Notes: a model not told the origin generated them from the letters alone. Counted from the stretch's first letter, positions 25,441 to 34,122 are shown. The stretch: DNA of 63,516 bases from CAYLZO01 sp964387775 (GCA_964387775.1 CAYLZO010000003.1:1-63516), one strand, 5' to 3'. Program-made: numbers and translations.

Positions 25441-26481
25441 CTAGCTGCCCCAGCCCGTGTCGATGGTTCCGTCCTTGATCCCCTGGATGATCTCCTCGAC
25501 CTCTTGTTTCAGAGCCGGCGGGATCTCGTCCTCGTAGTCGTGGTAGGGGGCCAGGCCCACGCCATTGTTCTCCAGGGTGCCGACGTACACGCCACCGCCG
25601 GGGAAGTTGTCGTTGACCGCGGACTCGACCACGGAATAGACGGCGTTGTCCAGGCGCTTCATGCACGAGGTGATGAGGATGTCCTTCTCGTTGGGCAGCG
25701 TGTAGTACTGGTCCACGTCCACGCCGATGCCCCACTTGCCCCGCTCCTTGGCCGCGGTCAGGCCGCCGTTGCCGGTCTTGCCGCCCACGCCAAAGATGAC
25801 GTCCACGCCCTCGTCGATCAGCGAGTTGCCCTGGATCTTGCCCTGGTCCGGGGCCTCAAAGTCGCCGACATAGACGCCCTTGACCTGGACGTCGGTGCCG
25901 TTCTGCTGGTTGTAGTAGGCCACACCGGCCTCGTAGGCGACGATGAACTGCTCCACCGGCGGGATCTGCATGCCGGCCACGTAGCCCACCTGCGGATCGG
26001 CGGCGTCCTTCAGATTCGCCCAGCCGGCGGCCAGGTAGCCGATGGGGAAGGTCGCTTCGTCCACGTTAAAGACGATGCCGGCCACGTTCGGGATGGGCGG
26101 GTCGTAGGCAAAGTCGATGATGGCAAAGTTGACGTCCGGGTACTGCTCGGCCATCTTTTGGGTAGCGTCGCCCAGCAAAAAGCCGACGGTGATGATCAGG
26201 TCGTATTCCTGCTCGGCAAACTCGGTGATGTTTTTCTCATAGTCGGCCTGGGCCTGGCTCTCGATGAACTGGGCGCAGACGGGCAATTCCTCGTCGGCCT
26301 TTTGCAGCCCTTCCCAGGTGTTCTCGTTAAAGCTGGCGTCGTCCAGACCGCCGACGTCCGAGACCATACCGGCCTTCAGGTCACCACTCTCGCAGCCTTC
26401 GGGCAGCGCGGGGCCGCAGCCCACCACGACCAGCGACAGCACGAGTAGCGCCACCAACGTAGCAAAGATCCACTTTCTCAT
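25441..26481 (-). CDS. BMP-family substrate-binding lipoprotein
   Basis: 346 residues. The signal peptide ends in VVVGC with C22 as the lipidated residue. The mature protein matches the BMP/PnrA (Med) family: MVSDVGGLDDASFNENTWEG (starts the fold), DLIITVGFLLGDA, NVAGIVFNVDEATFPIGYLA (both in part), and GVDVIFGVGGKTGNGGL. These lipoproteins bind purine nucleosides and hand them to a YufNOPQ-type transporter encoded by the following genes. AGGAGGGGAACAA is an excellent ribosome-binding site, consistent with high expression of the receptor. The ligand here is not proven. Confidence 0.92.
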   Translation of the reverse strand: MRKWIFATLVALLVLSLVVVGCGPALPEGCESGDLKAGMVSDVGGLDDASFNENTWEGLQKADEELPVCAQFIESQAQADYEKNITEFAEQEYDLIITVGFLLGDATQKMAEQYPDVNFAIIDFAYDPPIPNVAGIVFNVDEATFPIGYLAAGWANLKDAADPQVGYVAGMQIPPVEQFIVAYEAGVAYYNQQNGTDVQVKGVYVGDFEAPDQGKIQGNSLIDEGVDVIFGVGGKTGNGGLTAAKERGKWGIGVDVDQYYTLPNEKDILITSCMKRLDNAVYSVVESAVNDNFPGGGVYVGTLENNGVGLAPYHDYEDEIPPALKQEVEEIIQGIKDGTIDTGWGS

Positions 26482-26615
26482 TTGTTCCCCTCCTTTGGGT
26501 TGGTTTTACGACTTTTGCAAACGCGAATTTCCGACAGAACCCTGTTCGATTGTTTGGCCGACGGCTCACCTCCTTCGCTCCCTTGTGAACAGATGAACGC
26601 TAGGCACCGGCGGCT

Positions 26616-26644
26616 ATTATACCCGATTTGGTCAAGATAGGCAA
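26616..26644 (-). promoter_or_regulatory. Predicted promoter of the BMP importer operon
   Basis: On the minus strand TTGCCT (26639-26644), 17-bp spacer, TATAAT (26616-26621). The leader before the receptor gene would be about 125 nt; I see no riboswitch fold that I recognise in it. Confidence 0.6.
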
Positions 26645-26669
26645 GGGCTTTGCCAGCCTGTGCCGGGGA

Positions 26670-29543
26670 TCAGCCCTCGGCGGGCCAATCGCCGGCCAGC
26701 CAGCGGCGGGCGGCTTCGGGCAGCTTGGTCACCGAGTTGCGCACCAGCTTGCATTCGGGCAGCGAGTTGAGGAACATCGGCCCGTACGACTTGGTCAGCA
26801 CCCGCTTGTCGAGGATGACGACCACGCCCCGGTCGGTCTTGGTCCGGATCAAGCGGCCAAAGCCCTGGCGGAAGCGCAAGATCGTCTCGGGGATGGCGTA
26901 TTCGCCAAAGGGGTTCTCAAAGGACTCGGCCCGGGCGGCAAAGATGGGATCGTCGGGCACGGAGAAGGGCAAGCGGGCGATGACCAGCACGCTCAGCGCC
27001 GGCCCCACCACGTCCACGCCCTCCCAGAAGCTGCGGGTGCCCAGGAGCACCGACTTGGGCGTCGTGCGGAAATTCTCCAGCAGCTGGGCCCGCGAGATGC
27101 CCGCCCCCTGCTGAAAGACCGAGATGCCCTCCTCGCCCAGGGGCCGGGTCAGGGTGTCACTGGTATTACGAAGTTGGTAGTACGAGGTAAAGAGCCCCAG
27201 CAGCCGGCCCTCGGTGGCCCGGGCCAGGGCGAGGAGGGTCTGCTCCACCGTCTTTTGATAGTAGGGCTGGTTGGGCTCGGGGATGTCGGTGGGCACGTAG
27301 AGCAGGGTCGAGCTCTTGTAATCAAAGGGCGAGCCGACGGCCAGCTCGGCGGCGTCCCAGGCATTGAGCCGCTCGCGCATAAAGTCAAAGCTGTTGTCGG
27401 TGGTCAGCGTGGCCGAGGTCATGATGACCGATTTCTTGGGGTAAAACAGGTGCTTCTGGACCAGGTTGCCCACGTGGAGCGGCGCGGCGTGGAGCGTCAC
27501 CCGGTCGTCGCGGGCCGAGACGCTGGCCCAGTAGATGGCCGCGTCGCTGGGCTCGACGATGCAGCCGTTGATCTGGTCGCGCAGCTCGGCCAGGCGGGCC
27601 AGGTAGCCGTTGCAGTCCTGCACCAGCCCTTCCACGTCCTCGACGTCGTAGCCCTCCAGGTCGCCCAGCCCGCCACACAGCGCGTCCAGGTCGCTGACGA
27701 TGCGGTGGAGCTGAGCCGCAAAATTGTCCCACGTGATCTCGACCTCGTCCCAAGCCGGCTGGATGCGCAGCCCGCTGGTCAGCCGCAGCCGCTGGTCGTA
27801 GGACCCTTTGCGTGGACTGTGATCCTCCAAAAAGCTGCCCAGCACCCGAAAAAAGCCGTACACGCCCGTCAGCGCCGCCTCGACCTGGCGCTGGAGCTTG
27901 TGGACGTGGCCCTCCAGCCGGCCCCAATCGTCCGGGGGGACGGCGCCCCGGCAGCGGGCCAGCACGTCGCTGAGAAAGCCGGCGTACCGCCGATTCCCGA
28001 CCGGCCGAGCCAACTCGTTGAGCACCCGCTCCACCACCCGCTGATCGGCCTGGAAGCTGAGTTGACGCGTGACGTTATCTTCCAGGTGATGGGCCTCGTC
28101 GACGATGAGGTAGCGGTACTCGGGCAGGACCCGGTTCTCGACGGCCACGTCGGAGAGGAGCAGGGCGTGGTTGATGACCACGGCGTGGGCCCGCTCGGCC
28201 GCGCGACGGGCCCGGTAAAAGAAGCAGCGCCCCCGCTCGCGGAAGCGACAGCGCTCCAGAGTGCACGTCTCGCTCTCCGCTGAGAGTTTGCTCCACAGCA
28301 CCTGCTCGACGCGGGTGGGCATAAAGAGCTCGCCCCGCTCGCCGGTCTGGGTGCTGGGCAGCCAGGCCAGCACCTTGGCCAACATGCGCATCTCCTCGGT
28401 GGTGCTGACGCCCGTCCCGCGCAGGCTCGCCAGCCGCCGCTGGCAGAGGTAGTTGCTCCGGCCCTTCAGGAGCGCGGCTCGGAATTCGAAGGGGAGCAGG
28501 GCCTGCAAATCGGGGATGTCCTTGAGAAAGAGCTGGTCCTGCAAGTTGATGGTGTTGGTCGAGATCACCACCCGCTCGTCGTTGAGGTGGCCGAAGGCGA
28601 TGGCCGGCAGCAGATAGGCGATGGACTTGCCGGTGCCCGTGCCCGCCTCGACCATCAGGTGCTGTTGCTCGTTGAGCGCCTGGGCCACGGCCCGCAGCAT
28701 CTCAACCTGCTGGGGCCGGTGCTCAAAGCCAGGAAAGCGCTGGGCAAAGAGGCCGCCCTCTTCCAGCATGGCCGCCAGCCGATCCACGTCCAGGGCCCGG
28801 GGCCGGGCGGCGGGGGACAGCTCCTCCTCGTCCTCGGGGCTCGTGGCAAAGAGGGGCCCCAGGACGTCCTCGTGGGCGTCGACCTGGGCGGCCAATTGCT
28901 GGCCGATCCCGCCCCGGAAGGGGGTGCGGGCCAGGCCCCGCTCGACGTCGCGAAAGACGTCCTTCAGCGACCAATCGACCGGCGCCGCCAGCCGGTTCAA
29001 CTCCTTGAGGATGGCCCTCGGCAGTTGGGCCGCGTGCTCCAGCAGTGCCACAAAGAGGTCTACCACGGCCAGCGCGTCGTCCAGGGCGCGGTGGGTGCAG
29101 AGGTTGGTCAACTCAAAGACCTCGCCCAGCTTGGTCAGGCTGTAGCGGGCGGCGTGGGGCATGAGGATGCTGGCCAGCTCAAAGGTGTCGATGGTCGAGT
29201 TGGCGAGGGGCACGTCGTGGCTGCGCAGGAAGCTGAGGTCAAAGCCCACGCTGTGACCCAGCACGGGATGGTGCCCGACGAACCGCCGCACCTGGTGGGC
29301 CACCTCCGAAAAGGGGGGGGAGGACTCGACCTTCTCCTGGGTGATGCCCGTCAGTTGCTGGACCTGGATGGGGATGGGCCGGCCGGGGTTGACCAAGGTG
29401 GACCAGGTGTCGAGCACCTCGGCCTGGACGGTGCCCTCGCGATAATAGGTGCGAAAACGGGCCGCGCCGACCTCCGTGATGGTGTCGCGCTCGGGGTCGA
29501 GGCCCGTCGTCTCCAGGTCGAGGGCCACGTAGGTTCGGTTCAT
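26670..29543 (-). CDS. DinG-type DNA helicase fused to a DnaQ-like exonuclease
   Basis: 957 residues from ATG 29543 (GGAG 8 nt upstream). Residues 1-190 form a DEDDh exonuclease: ALDLETTGLDP, HSVGFDLSFL, and HRALDDALAV. The rest is an XPD/DinG superfamily-2 helicase: Walker A EAGTGTGKS, DEAH in LIVDEAHHLED, GTRSFWEGVDV and the closing QGFGRLIRTKTDRG. Four cysteines (one in YLCQRR and three in TCTLERCRFRERGRC) are placed as in the Fe-S cluster domain. Such fusions are common in Gram-positive lineages as DinG-like proteins acting in DNA repair or R-loop removal. It stands alone, its stop only 26 bp from the next operon's promoter. Confidence 0.92.
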   Translation of the reverse strand: MNRTYVALDLETTGLDPERDTITEVGAARFRTYYREGTVQAEVLDTWSTLVNPGRPIPIQVQQLTGITQEKVESSPPFSEVAHQVRRFVGHHPVLGHSVGFDLSFLRSHDVPLANSTIDTFELASILMPHAARYSLTKLGEVFELTNLCTHRALDDALAVVDLFVALLEHAAQLPRAILKELNRLAAPVDWSLKDVFRDVERGLARTPFRGGIGQQLAAQVDAHEDVLGPLFATSPEDEEELSPAARPRALDVDRLAAMLEEGGLFAQRFPGFEHRPQQVEMLRAVAQALNEQQHLMVEAGTGTGKSIAYLLPAIAFGHLNDERVVISTNTINLQDQLFLKDIPDLQALLPFEFRAALLKGRSNYLCQRRLASLRGTGVSTTEEMRMLAKVLAWLPSTQTGERGELFMPTRVEQVLWSKLSAESETCTLERCRFRERGRCFFYRARRAAERAHAVVINHALLLSDVAVENRVLPEYRYLIVDEAHHLEDNVTRQLSFQADQRVVERVLNELARPVGNRRYAGFLSDVLARCRGAVPPDDWGRLEGHVHKLQRQVEAALTGVYGFFRVLGSFLEDHSPRKGSYDQRLRLTSGLRIQPAWDEVEITWDNFAAQLHRIVSDLDALCGGLGDLEGYDVEDVEGLVQDCNGYLARLAELRDQINGCIVEPSDAAIYWASVSARDDRVTLHAAPLHVGNLVQKHLFYPKKSVIMTSATLTTDNSFDFMRERLNAWDAAELAVGSPFDYKSSTLLYVPTDIPEPNQPYYQKTVEQTLLALARATEGRLLGLFTSYYQLRNTSDTLTRPLGEEGISVFQQGAGISRAQLLENFRTTPKSVLLGTRSFWEGVDVVGPALSVLVIARLPFSVPDDPIFAARAESFENPFGEYAIPETILRFRQGFGRLIRTKTDRGVVVILDKRVLTKSYGPMFLNSLPECKLVRNSVTKLPEAARRWLAGDWPAEG

Positions 29544-29694
29544 GGGGAACTCCGTTCTAGGGGAGCAGGTCACAAACTGCGCAGCGCGCGCTGCGTGGAC
29601 TCCTCTCTCTCCCAACACCGACGATTATACCCCAGGCCGGGAGAAAAGGCAAATGGCAAAGAGATCTCTCCGGCGATCCCGATCCTGGGCCCAG

Positions 29695-29789
29695 ATCCTT
29701 GGGGTTTTTGACTCTCGGACAGGCGTTGTGAATTTGACGCAGGGCATCTCGGCAGATTCCCTTCGGTCTGAGCCAGAAACCCCAAGGGT
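29695..29789. repeat. 95-bp element with imperfect inverted ends
   Basis: ATCCTTGGGGTTTTTGACTC (29695-29714) is complementary to 29770-29789 at 17 of 20 positions. The interior has no open frame. It sits in the gap between the helicase and GNAT genes, and its shape suggests a small non-autonomous palindromic repeat; as RNA it would be one long hairpin. Confidence 0.55.
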
Positions 29790-29797
29790 CTAGGCGG

Positions 29798-30583
29798 TCA
29801 GCCGTCCGGCGAGGTCTGGAGGTAGATCTCCTGGCCGTCGGTGCCGATCTCGTCCATGCCCAGCTTTTCGGCAAAGTAGATGGCGACCTTCTGGCGGATA
29901 CCGATCCGCCACAGGGGACGCACGCCCCGGGCAAAGAGGTGGGCAAAGAGGGCCTCGACGCAGTCGGTGGCGTAGCGCCGGTGGCGGTGGCGGCGCCGGG
30001 TGTAGACGCCCACGTCGCAGTAGCGGGGCGTCAGGGCCAAGGAAGCGGCCACGCTCACCAGCCGGCCCCGGCGCACGACGCCAAAGGCCAGGCCCTCGGC
30101 CAGCAGCGCCTCGGCCGCGCCAAAGTTGTGGTGGAGAAAGGCTGCCTCGTCGGGCAGGGCGGCCAGCAGCGCCAAGTCGTCCGGGCCGAGGCGGCGGACG
30201 AGCTCCGGCCGCCAGACGGCGAGACCCTCGGGGATCTGCCGGTAGGTGAAGCACAGGCCCTCGACTTCCAGGTGGATGGGCCGCCGGGCGCGGAGGGGCT
30301 GCACCAGTGCCAGGGGAATCAGGTAGCCGCAGGCGGCGTCGAGCCGGGCCAGGAAATCGGCCAGGGGGTCCCGCTCCGCTGCGGGCAGGTCGCTCGCGCC
30401 AAAGACATAGACGTCGGGGTCGGGCGCGTGGGGCACGACGGCGCCGTAGCGGGGCTGCGCCGCCGAATCGGCATAGACGTCGCAGCGCCGGTGTTTCAAG
30501 AGAAAGTAGGCGGTGACGGTAAAGGGCGTATCGCCCACGATCTCGGCGGCCGCGTCAAAGCGGCTGGCGTCGAGCCGGATCAC
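29798..30583 (-). CDS. GNAT-family acetyltransferase-like protein
   Basis: 261 residues. The C-terminal half reads like a GNAT fold: AFGVVRRGRLVSVAASLA (strands around the acceptor site), DVGVYTRRRHRHRRYAT in the place of the acetyl-CoA-binding loop, and PLWRIGIRQKVAIYFAEKLG at the end, given in part. The N-terminal half (LRARRPIHLEVEGLCF) resembles the GNAT_acetyltr_2 group that includes zwittermicin-type acetyltransferases. The acceptor is unknown. No neighbour suggests a pathway; the flanks are repeats and a gene remnant. Confidence 0.72.
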   Translation of the reverse strand: MIRLDASRFDAAAEIVGDTPFTVTAYFLLKHRRCDVYADSAAQPRYGAVVPHAPDPDVYVFGASDLPAAERDPLADFLARLDAACGYLIPLALVQPLRARRPIHLEVEGLCFTYRQIPEGLAVWRPELVRRLGPDDLALLAALPDEAAFLHHNFGAAEALLAEGLAFGVVRRGRLVSVAASLALTPRYCDVGVYTRRRHRHRRYATDCVEALFAHLFARGVRPLWRIGIRQKVAIYFAEKLGMDEIGTDGQEIYLQTSPDG

Positions 30584-30595
30584 GGCCTCTGTCCC

Positions 30596-30700
30596 TTACC
30601 GGCGAAAAGCGGCCGGGTCTTTGTACAGGTTAAAGATAAAGCCGAAGGGGTCGCATAGATAGCACCGGTCGCTGGCCCCTTCCCAGCGGACGACCTCACA
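30596..30700 (-). pseudogene. C-terminal remnant of a VOC/glyoxalase-like protein
   Basis: The minus strand reads EVVRWEGASDRCYLCDPFG and then FIFNLYKDPAAFRR before a TAA, the pattern of the last strand and tail of vicinal-oxygen-chelate proteins (DRCYLxDPxGxIFxLY). No start or N-terminal part exists upstream, where repeats begin. The fragment lies directly upstream of the GNAT gene. Confidence 0.5.
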
Positions 30701-30750
30701 ACATATCGATCCTCTCCTTTTCCCAGTTGCTGGACCGCCGCCCAGCCCCC

Positions 30751-30934
30751 AGGTTCTATTTTGCTACCGGACACCTGTTGCCGGGAGGAATAGCCGCGGA
30801 TCGACAGAAATGCGCGGATTTTTCAAAGCAGACGAGTTTTGTGCCCCAATTCAACGAGTCCAATCCGCGTTTTTCTGTAAATCCGTGATTCTGAAGCACA
30901 TGGCAGAAAAAGTGTCCGGTAGTGAAGGTTCTAT
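30751..30934. mobile_element. MITE-like element with 11-bp inverted ends and 9-bp flanking duplication
   Basis: CTACCGGACAC (30764-30774) and its exact complement GTGTCCGGTAG (30912-30922) bound a roughly 160-bp segment. Just outside, AGGTTCTAT occurs in direct orientation on both sides (30751-30759 and 30926-30934), as a 9-bp target duplication would. There is no transposase; internal CGCGGATT/TTTCTGT units are repeated in opposite orientations. Confidence 0.55.
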
Positions 30935-30983
30935 CACGGATCGCGCGATTTGGCAAGTTTTTCTGTCGCCTGGCCCGATTCGC

Positions 30984-32282
30984 TCAAGTGATGGCGGCCG
31001 GAAGCGTAAAGGCAAAGGTGCTGCCCCGGCCCGGGAGCCCCTCGCTCTCGACGCTCACCTCGCCACCCAGTTTGTCCGCGATGCGCCGCACGATGGACAG
31101 GCCGAGTCCATAGCCCTCGGCCCGCAACTGGCTCAGGCGCGTAAATGGGGTGAAGAGCCGCTCCTGTTCTTCGGGGCCGAGGCCCGGCCCGTTGTCCCGC
31201 ACCCAGAATTTGACCCGGGGTGCACCTTTTGGGCCGCGCGGCTCCAGGATCGTGTAGCCCAGGGTGATTAACGGAGGCCGGCCGCCGTACTTGATGGCGT
31301 TGCTCAAATAGTTGACCCATATTTGCTCGACCCAGGGGGCGTAGCCCAGGGTCGAGGGCCAGGTGTCCGGGGCAATGATCTCGGCTTGATGAGCCTCGAT
31401 CAAGTCCGCCAGCCGCCCGCGGGCTTCGGCCACGATTTGGGCCATGTCCAGGGGAGCCAACGCCACCTCGCCCTTGCGTACCTGGGCCAGGAGCAGCAAC
31501 TCCTCGATGATGCGGTCCATCTTGCGCCCACTCTCGGCGATGTTTCGCAGACTCGCCTGTAGTTCATCCTCTGGCATCACGGCCCAGTCCAGTTCCAACA
31601 ACTCGGCCGTGCCGACGATGACGGACAGCGGGTTCTGGAGGTCGTGGGCCACGGTGTGGCAGAAGGCGTCCAGCTCCTCGTTGCGCGCCTGGAGCGCGGC
31701 GTTGGAGCGGCGCAGGGCCGCCTCGGCCCGCTGCCGCTCCTCGACCTCTTGCTGTAAGGTCCGGTGCGTCTGGGCGTTTTTCAGCACCGTCTCGGCATAG
31801 CTGGCAAAGGTCTGGGCCAGGGCCAGATCCTCGCCGGTGAAGGGCTGGCCGATGCGGTTCAGGCACATGCCGCCCCAGACCTCGTCGTCGACGATGAGGG
31901 GGGTGACGATGACGTGTTCCTCTTCCTCCACGGGCGTACCCGGGATCTGGTAGCCGGCGGGGCTCTCGGTGGCGTCGTTAAAGATGAGGCTCTGCCGGGC
32001 CTGGATCGCCTGGCCGGTAAAGCTCCCCTCGATGGGGATCCGGGCGGCGAGGATCTCCTGCTCGAAGGGCTCAAAGGTGGCGACGGGGCGCAGGGTCTGG
32101 CCGTCAGGCTCCAGGAGGTAGATGGCCGATCCGTAGGCCGCCAGCAGCTCCTTGGCCGCGTCGCCGATGCGGACCAGGACCTCGTCCCGGTCGAGGCTGG
32201 AGGTCAGGTAGCGGGCGGTCTCGAGGAGTTTCTCCAGTTGGCCGATATTGGGCTGTGATGATTTCTGTTCTTCAATGGTCAC
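30984..32282 (-). CDS. GAF-domain sensor histidine kinase
   Basis: 432 residues, no membrane segment, so a soluble sensor. A GAF domain covers about 17-168, followed by a coiled coil (175-205) and a HisKA domain with phospho-acceptor H213 in TVAHDLQNPLSVI. The HATPase_c domain shows NYLSNAIKYG (N box), VRDNGPGLG (G1) and EGYGLGLSIV (G2). It starts at GTG 32282 after AGGAGAG. No response regulator lies nearby, so it is an orphan kinase. It follows the sirtuin gene by 82 bp and could share its transcript. Confidence 0.92.
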   Translation of the reverse strand: MTIEEQKSSQPNIGQLEKLLETARYLTSSLDRDEVLVRIGDAAKELLAAYGSAIYLLEPDGQTLRPVATFEPFEQEILAARIPIEGSFTGQAIQARQSLIFNDATESPAGYQIPGTPVEEEEHVIVTPLIVDDEVWGGMCLNRIGQPFTGEDLALAQTFASYAETVLKNAQTHRTLQQEVEERQRAEAALRRSNAALQARNEELDAFCHTVAHDLQNPLSVIVGTAELLELDWAVMPEDELQASLRNIAESGRKMDRIIEELLLLAQVRKGEVALAPLDMAQIVAEARGRLADLIEAHQAEIIAPDTWPSTLGYAPWVEQIWVNYLSNAIKYGGRPPLITLGYTILEPRGPKGAPRVKFWVRDNGPGLGPEEQERLFTPFTRLSQLRAEGYGLGLSIVRRIADKLGGEVSVESEGLPGRGSTFAFTLPAAIT

Positions 32283-32364
32283 GTCAGCCTCTCTCCTGTG
32301 ATAGGTCTAGGTGCAATTCGGATGCGGTTCTGGCAGGCCGGGGCGAAACGCACCTCCTCCGGGA

Positions 32365-33126
32365 TCAATCGCCCTTGCCCACGGCCGCCACGATGGCGGG
32401 CAGCACCTCGGCCACGTCGCCGTGGATGACGACGTCGGCCTGGGCGTCAAATGCCGTAGGTTGCAGATTGACGATGATGGCCCGGGCGCCGCTCTCCACT
32501 GCCACAAACGGCACGTCGGCGGCGGGGGTGACCTCCAGCGACGAACCGGCGACCAGGACCAGGTCGGCGCGGCGGGCCTCGGCCATCGCTTCGTTGAGCA
32601 CGTGGATGGGCAATTGCTCGCCAAAGAGAATGACGTCGGGCTTGAGCACGCCGCCGCAGGCGCAGCGAGGTACCTTTCCTTCGAGGATGGAGTGTTCGAG
32701 GCTGGGGTCCACCGGTACTTTTTCGTAGCAGCGGATACAGGTCGCCTCGCGCAGGTGGCCGTGGAGCTCCAGCACCCGGCGCGAGCCGGCCCGTTGGTGG
32801 AGGTTGTCGATGTTCTGGGTGACAATGGTTTGCAGGTGGCCCATCGCCTCCAGGTCGGCCAGGGCCCGGTGGGCGGGGTTGGGCGGGGCGTTGAGCAGCA
32901 ACTCGGCCATCGGCCGGATCCAGTCGTAGAACGTCTTGGGGTTCAGGCGAAAGGCCCAGATGGAGGCCACGAGCATGGGATTGCTCGTTTCCCATAGCCC
33001 GGAGCCAGGGCCGCGAAAGTCGGGGATGCCCGAGGGCGTGCTGTGTCCGGCGCCCGTGAAAGCCATCATGTGCCGGGAGCGGCGGATCAGTTCGGCAGCC
33101 CGTTCGATGCGGTCTTGGATGCGCAT
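32365..33126 (-). CDS. Sir2-family NAD-dependent protein deacylase
   Basis: 253 residues. The NAD-binding motif is GAGHSTPSGIPDFRG (25-39), with His28 where most members have Ile or another aliphatic residue. TQNIDNLHQRAG (103-114) and the catalytic H122 in LELHGHL are present, as are the zinc cysteines C130, C133, C155 and C157. GSSLEVTPAADVP closes the Rossmann fold. It removes acyl groups from lysines using NAD. The gene precedes the histidine kinase on the same strand; a functional link is only suggested by position. Confidence 0.92.
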   Translation of the reverse strand: MRIQDRIERAAELIRRSRHMMAFTGAGHSTPSGIPDFRGPGSGLWETSNPMLVASIWAFRLNPKTFYDWIRPMAELLLNAPPNPAHRALADLEAMGHLQTIVTQNIDNLHQRAGSRRVLELHGHLREATCIRCYEKVPVDPSLEHSILEGKVPRCACGGVLKPDVILFGEQLPIHVLNEAMAEARRADLVLVAGSSLEVTPAADVPFVAVESGARAIIVNLQPTAFDAQADVVIHGDVAEVLPAIVAAVGKGD

Positions 33127-33134
33127 GTGCCTCC

Positions 33135-33237
33135 TGGTGTGACGCGTATTGCGTATTCCGTATTGCGTAGATGCTGATCACGGGTCACGTTTCACACGTT
33201 ACGCTGTACGCAATACGCTGTACGCAATACGTTCTGG
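33135..33237. repeat. GTATTGCGTA/TACGCAATACG repeat tract
   Basis: About 100 bp of GCGTATTGCGTATTCCGTATTGC-type units (given in part) in one orientation followed by ACGCTGTACGCAATACGC units in the other, with CACGGGTCACGTTTCACAC between. It fills the whole gap between the endonuclease V and sirtuin genes and can fold into a long hairpin, possibly acting as terminator for endonuclease V. Confidence 0.65.
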
Positions 33238-33936
33238 TCAGAGCAATGCCGGTTGCCTGTTCTCAATCTCCAACTCTGCGCCGCCGGCCACTTTGTGTGC
33301 CCAGCGCGTCGTCTCGGGCAGGCGGTAGCCGCGGCCGCAGCGCAGCACGAACGCGATGGCCGTCTCCAGGTCCACCCGGTGGCCGATGGACACAAAGACC
33401 GGCTTCACATTCTTTCGAGTGCGAAGGACCGCGCCGATGGTCTCCTCGCCGTCCTTCAGTGGCGACCAATCCCCGACTTTGTTGCCGGGCTCCTCGTACT
33501 CGCCCGTGAGCCGCGACTTGGCGCAGCCGATACTCGGCCGGTCGAGCAGCACGCCCATGTGGGCTGCCAGGCCGATGCGCAGGGGGTGGGCGATGCCCTG
33601 CCCGTCAAAGAGAAAGAGGTCGGGCCAGGTGTCGAGCTGCTCCAGGGCGGCCAGAACTGCCGGCCCCTCACGGAAGGTCAGCAGGCCGGGCACGTAGGGG
33701 AACGAGATCTCGGTCTCGGCCCGGGCATAATCCACCGGTTCGAGGTCCGGGAGGCTGAGCACCACCCCGGCCGCCCGCGTCTTTCCTTCCGGGAATCCGA
33801 CGTCCACCCCGGCCACGGTGCGCACCGACTCCGGGTCGAAGGTGGTCTCGCGGATCACGCGCTCGGCCAGCCACGATTGCAGGTCCTTGGCTTCGTCTGT
33901 AGATAGATCCCACGAATGGGAGATGGCCGTCTCCAC
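33238..33936 (-). CDS. nfi: Endonuclease V
   Basis: 232 residues from GTG 33936, which follows CTGGAGGCAGC; codons further upstream are made of repeat DNA. Conserved blocks are VAGVDVGF with the first catalytic Asp, FPYVPGLLTFREGPAV, LFLFDGQGIAHPLRIGLAAH (in part), and IGCAKSRLTGEY. Endonuclease V nicks DNA or RNA near deoxyinosine or inosine. It is a single-gene unit with its own promoter, back to back with the acyltransferase promoter. Confidence 0.92.
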   Translation of the reverse strand: METAISHSWDLSTDEAKDLQSWLAERVIRETTFDPESVRTVAGVDVGFPEGKTRAAGVVLSLPDLEPVDYARAETEISFPYVPGLLTFREGPAVLAALEQLDTWPDLFLFDGQGIAHPLRIGLAAHMGVLLDRPSIGCAKSRLTGEYEEPGNKVGDWSPLKDGEETIGAVLRTRKNVKPVFVSIGHRVDLETAIAFVLRCGRGYRLPETTRWAHKVAGGAELEIENRQPALL

Positions 33937-34033
33937 GCCAGCGCTGCCTCCAGATAAAAAAGTATTGCGTATGGCGGACGGTGCAACTGAGCCGGGGATA
34001 CGCAATACGGAATAGGCACTCGATACGGGTCTC

Positions 34034-34062
34034 ACTGTATCATAAAACGACCTCTTTGGCAA
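34034..34062 (-). promoter_or_regulatory. Predicted promoter of endonuclease V
   Basis: Minus strand TTGCCA (34057-34062), 17-bp spacer, TACAGT (34034-34039). Its -35 box is only 2 bp from the -35 box of the divergent promoter. Confidence 0.5.
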
Positions 34063-34064
34063 GC

Positions 34065-34093
34065 TTGACTTTGAGGGCCTTTTGAGGTAAGAT
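34065..34093 (+). promoter_or_regulatory. Predicted promoter of the phospholipid operon
   Basis: TTGACT (34065-34070), 17-bp spacer, TAAGAT (34088-34093), start near 34100 and a leader of about 23 nt. Confidence 0.6.
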
Positions 34094-34122
34094 GCACGCC
34101 GTTGACTTCAAGAGGAGGGGGA

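Noticed and set aside
26482..26669. Possible purine riboswitch upstream of the receptor gene
   Set aside because: I could not find the conserved purine-riboswitch core or a convincing three-way junction in the 125-nt leader.
30756..30956. 66-codon minus-strand frame across the MITE-like element
   Set aside because: It has no similarity to a family I recognise, no SD, and runs through the inverted repeats on both sides.
33937..34062. Longer N-terminus for endonuclease V
   Set aside because: The extra 42 codons are repeat and promoter DNA; GTG 33936 has a good SD and gives the family's normal length.
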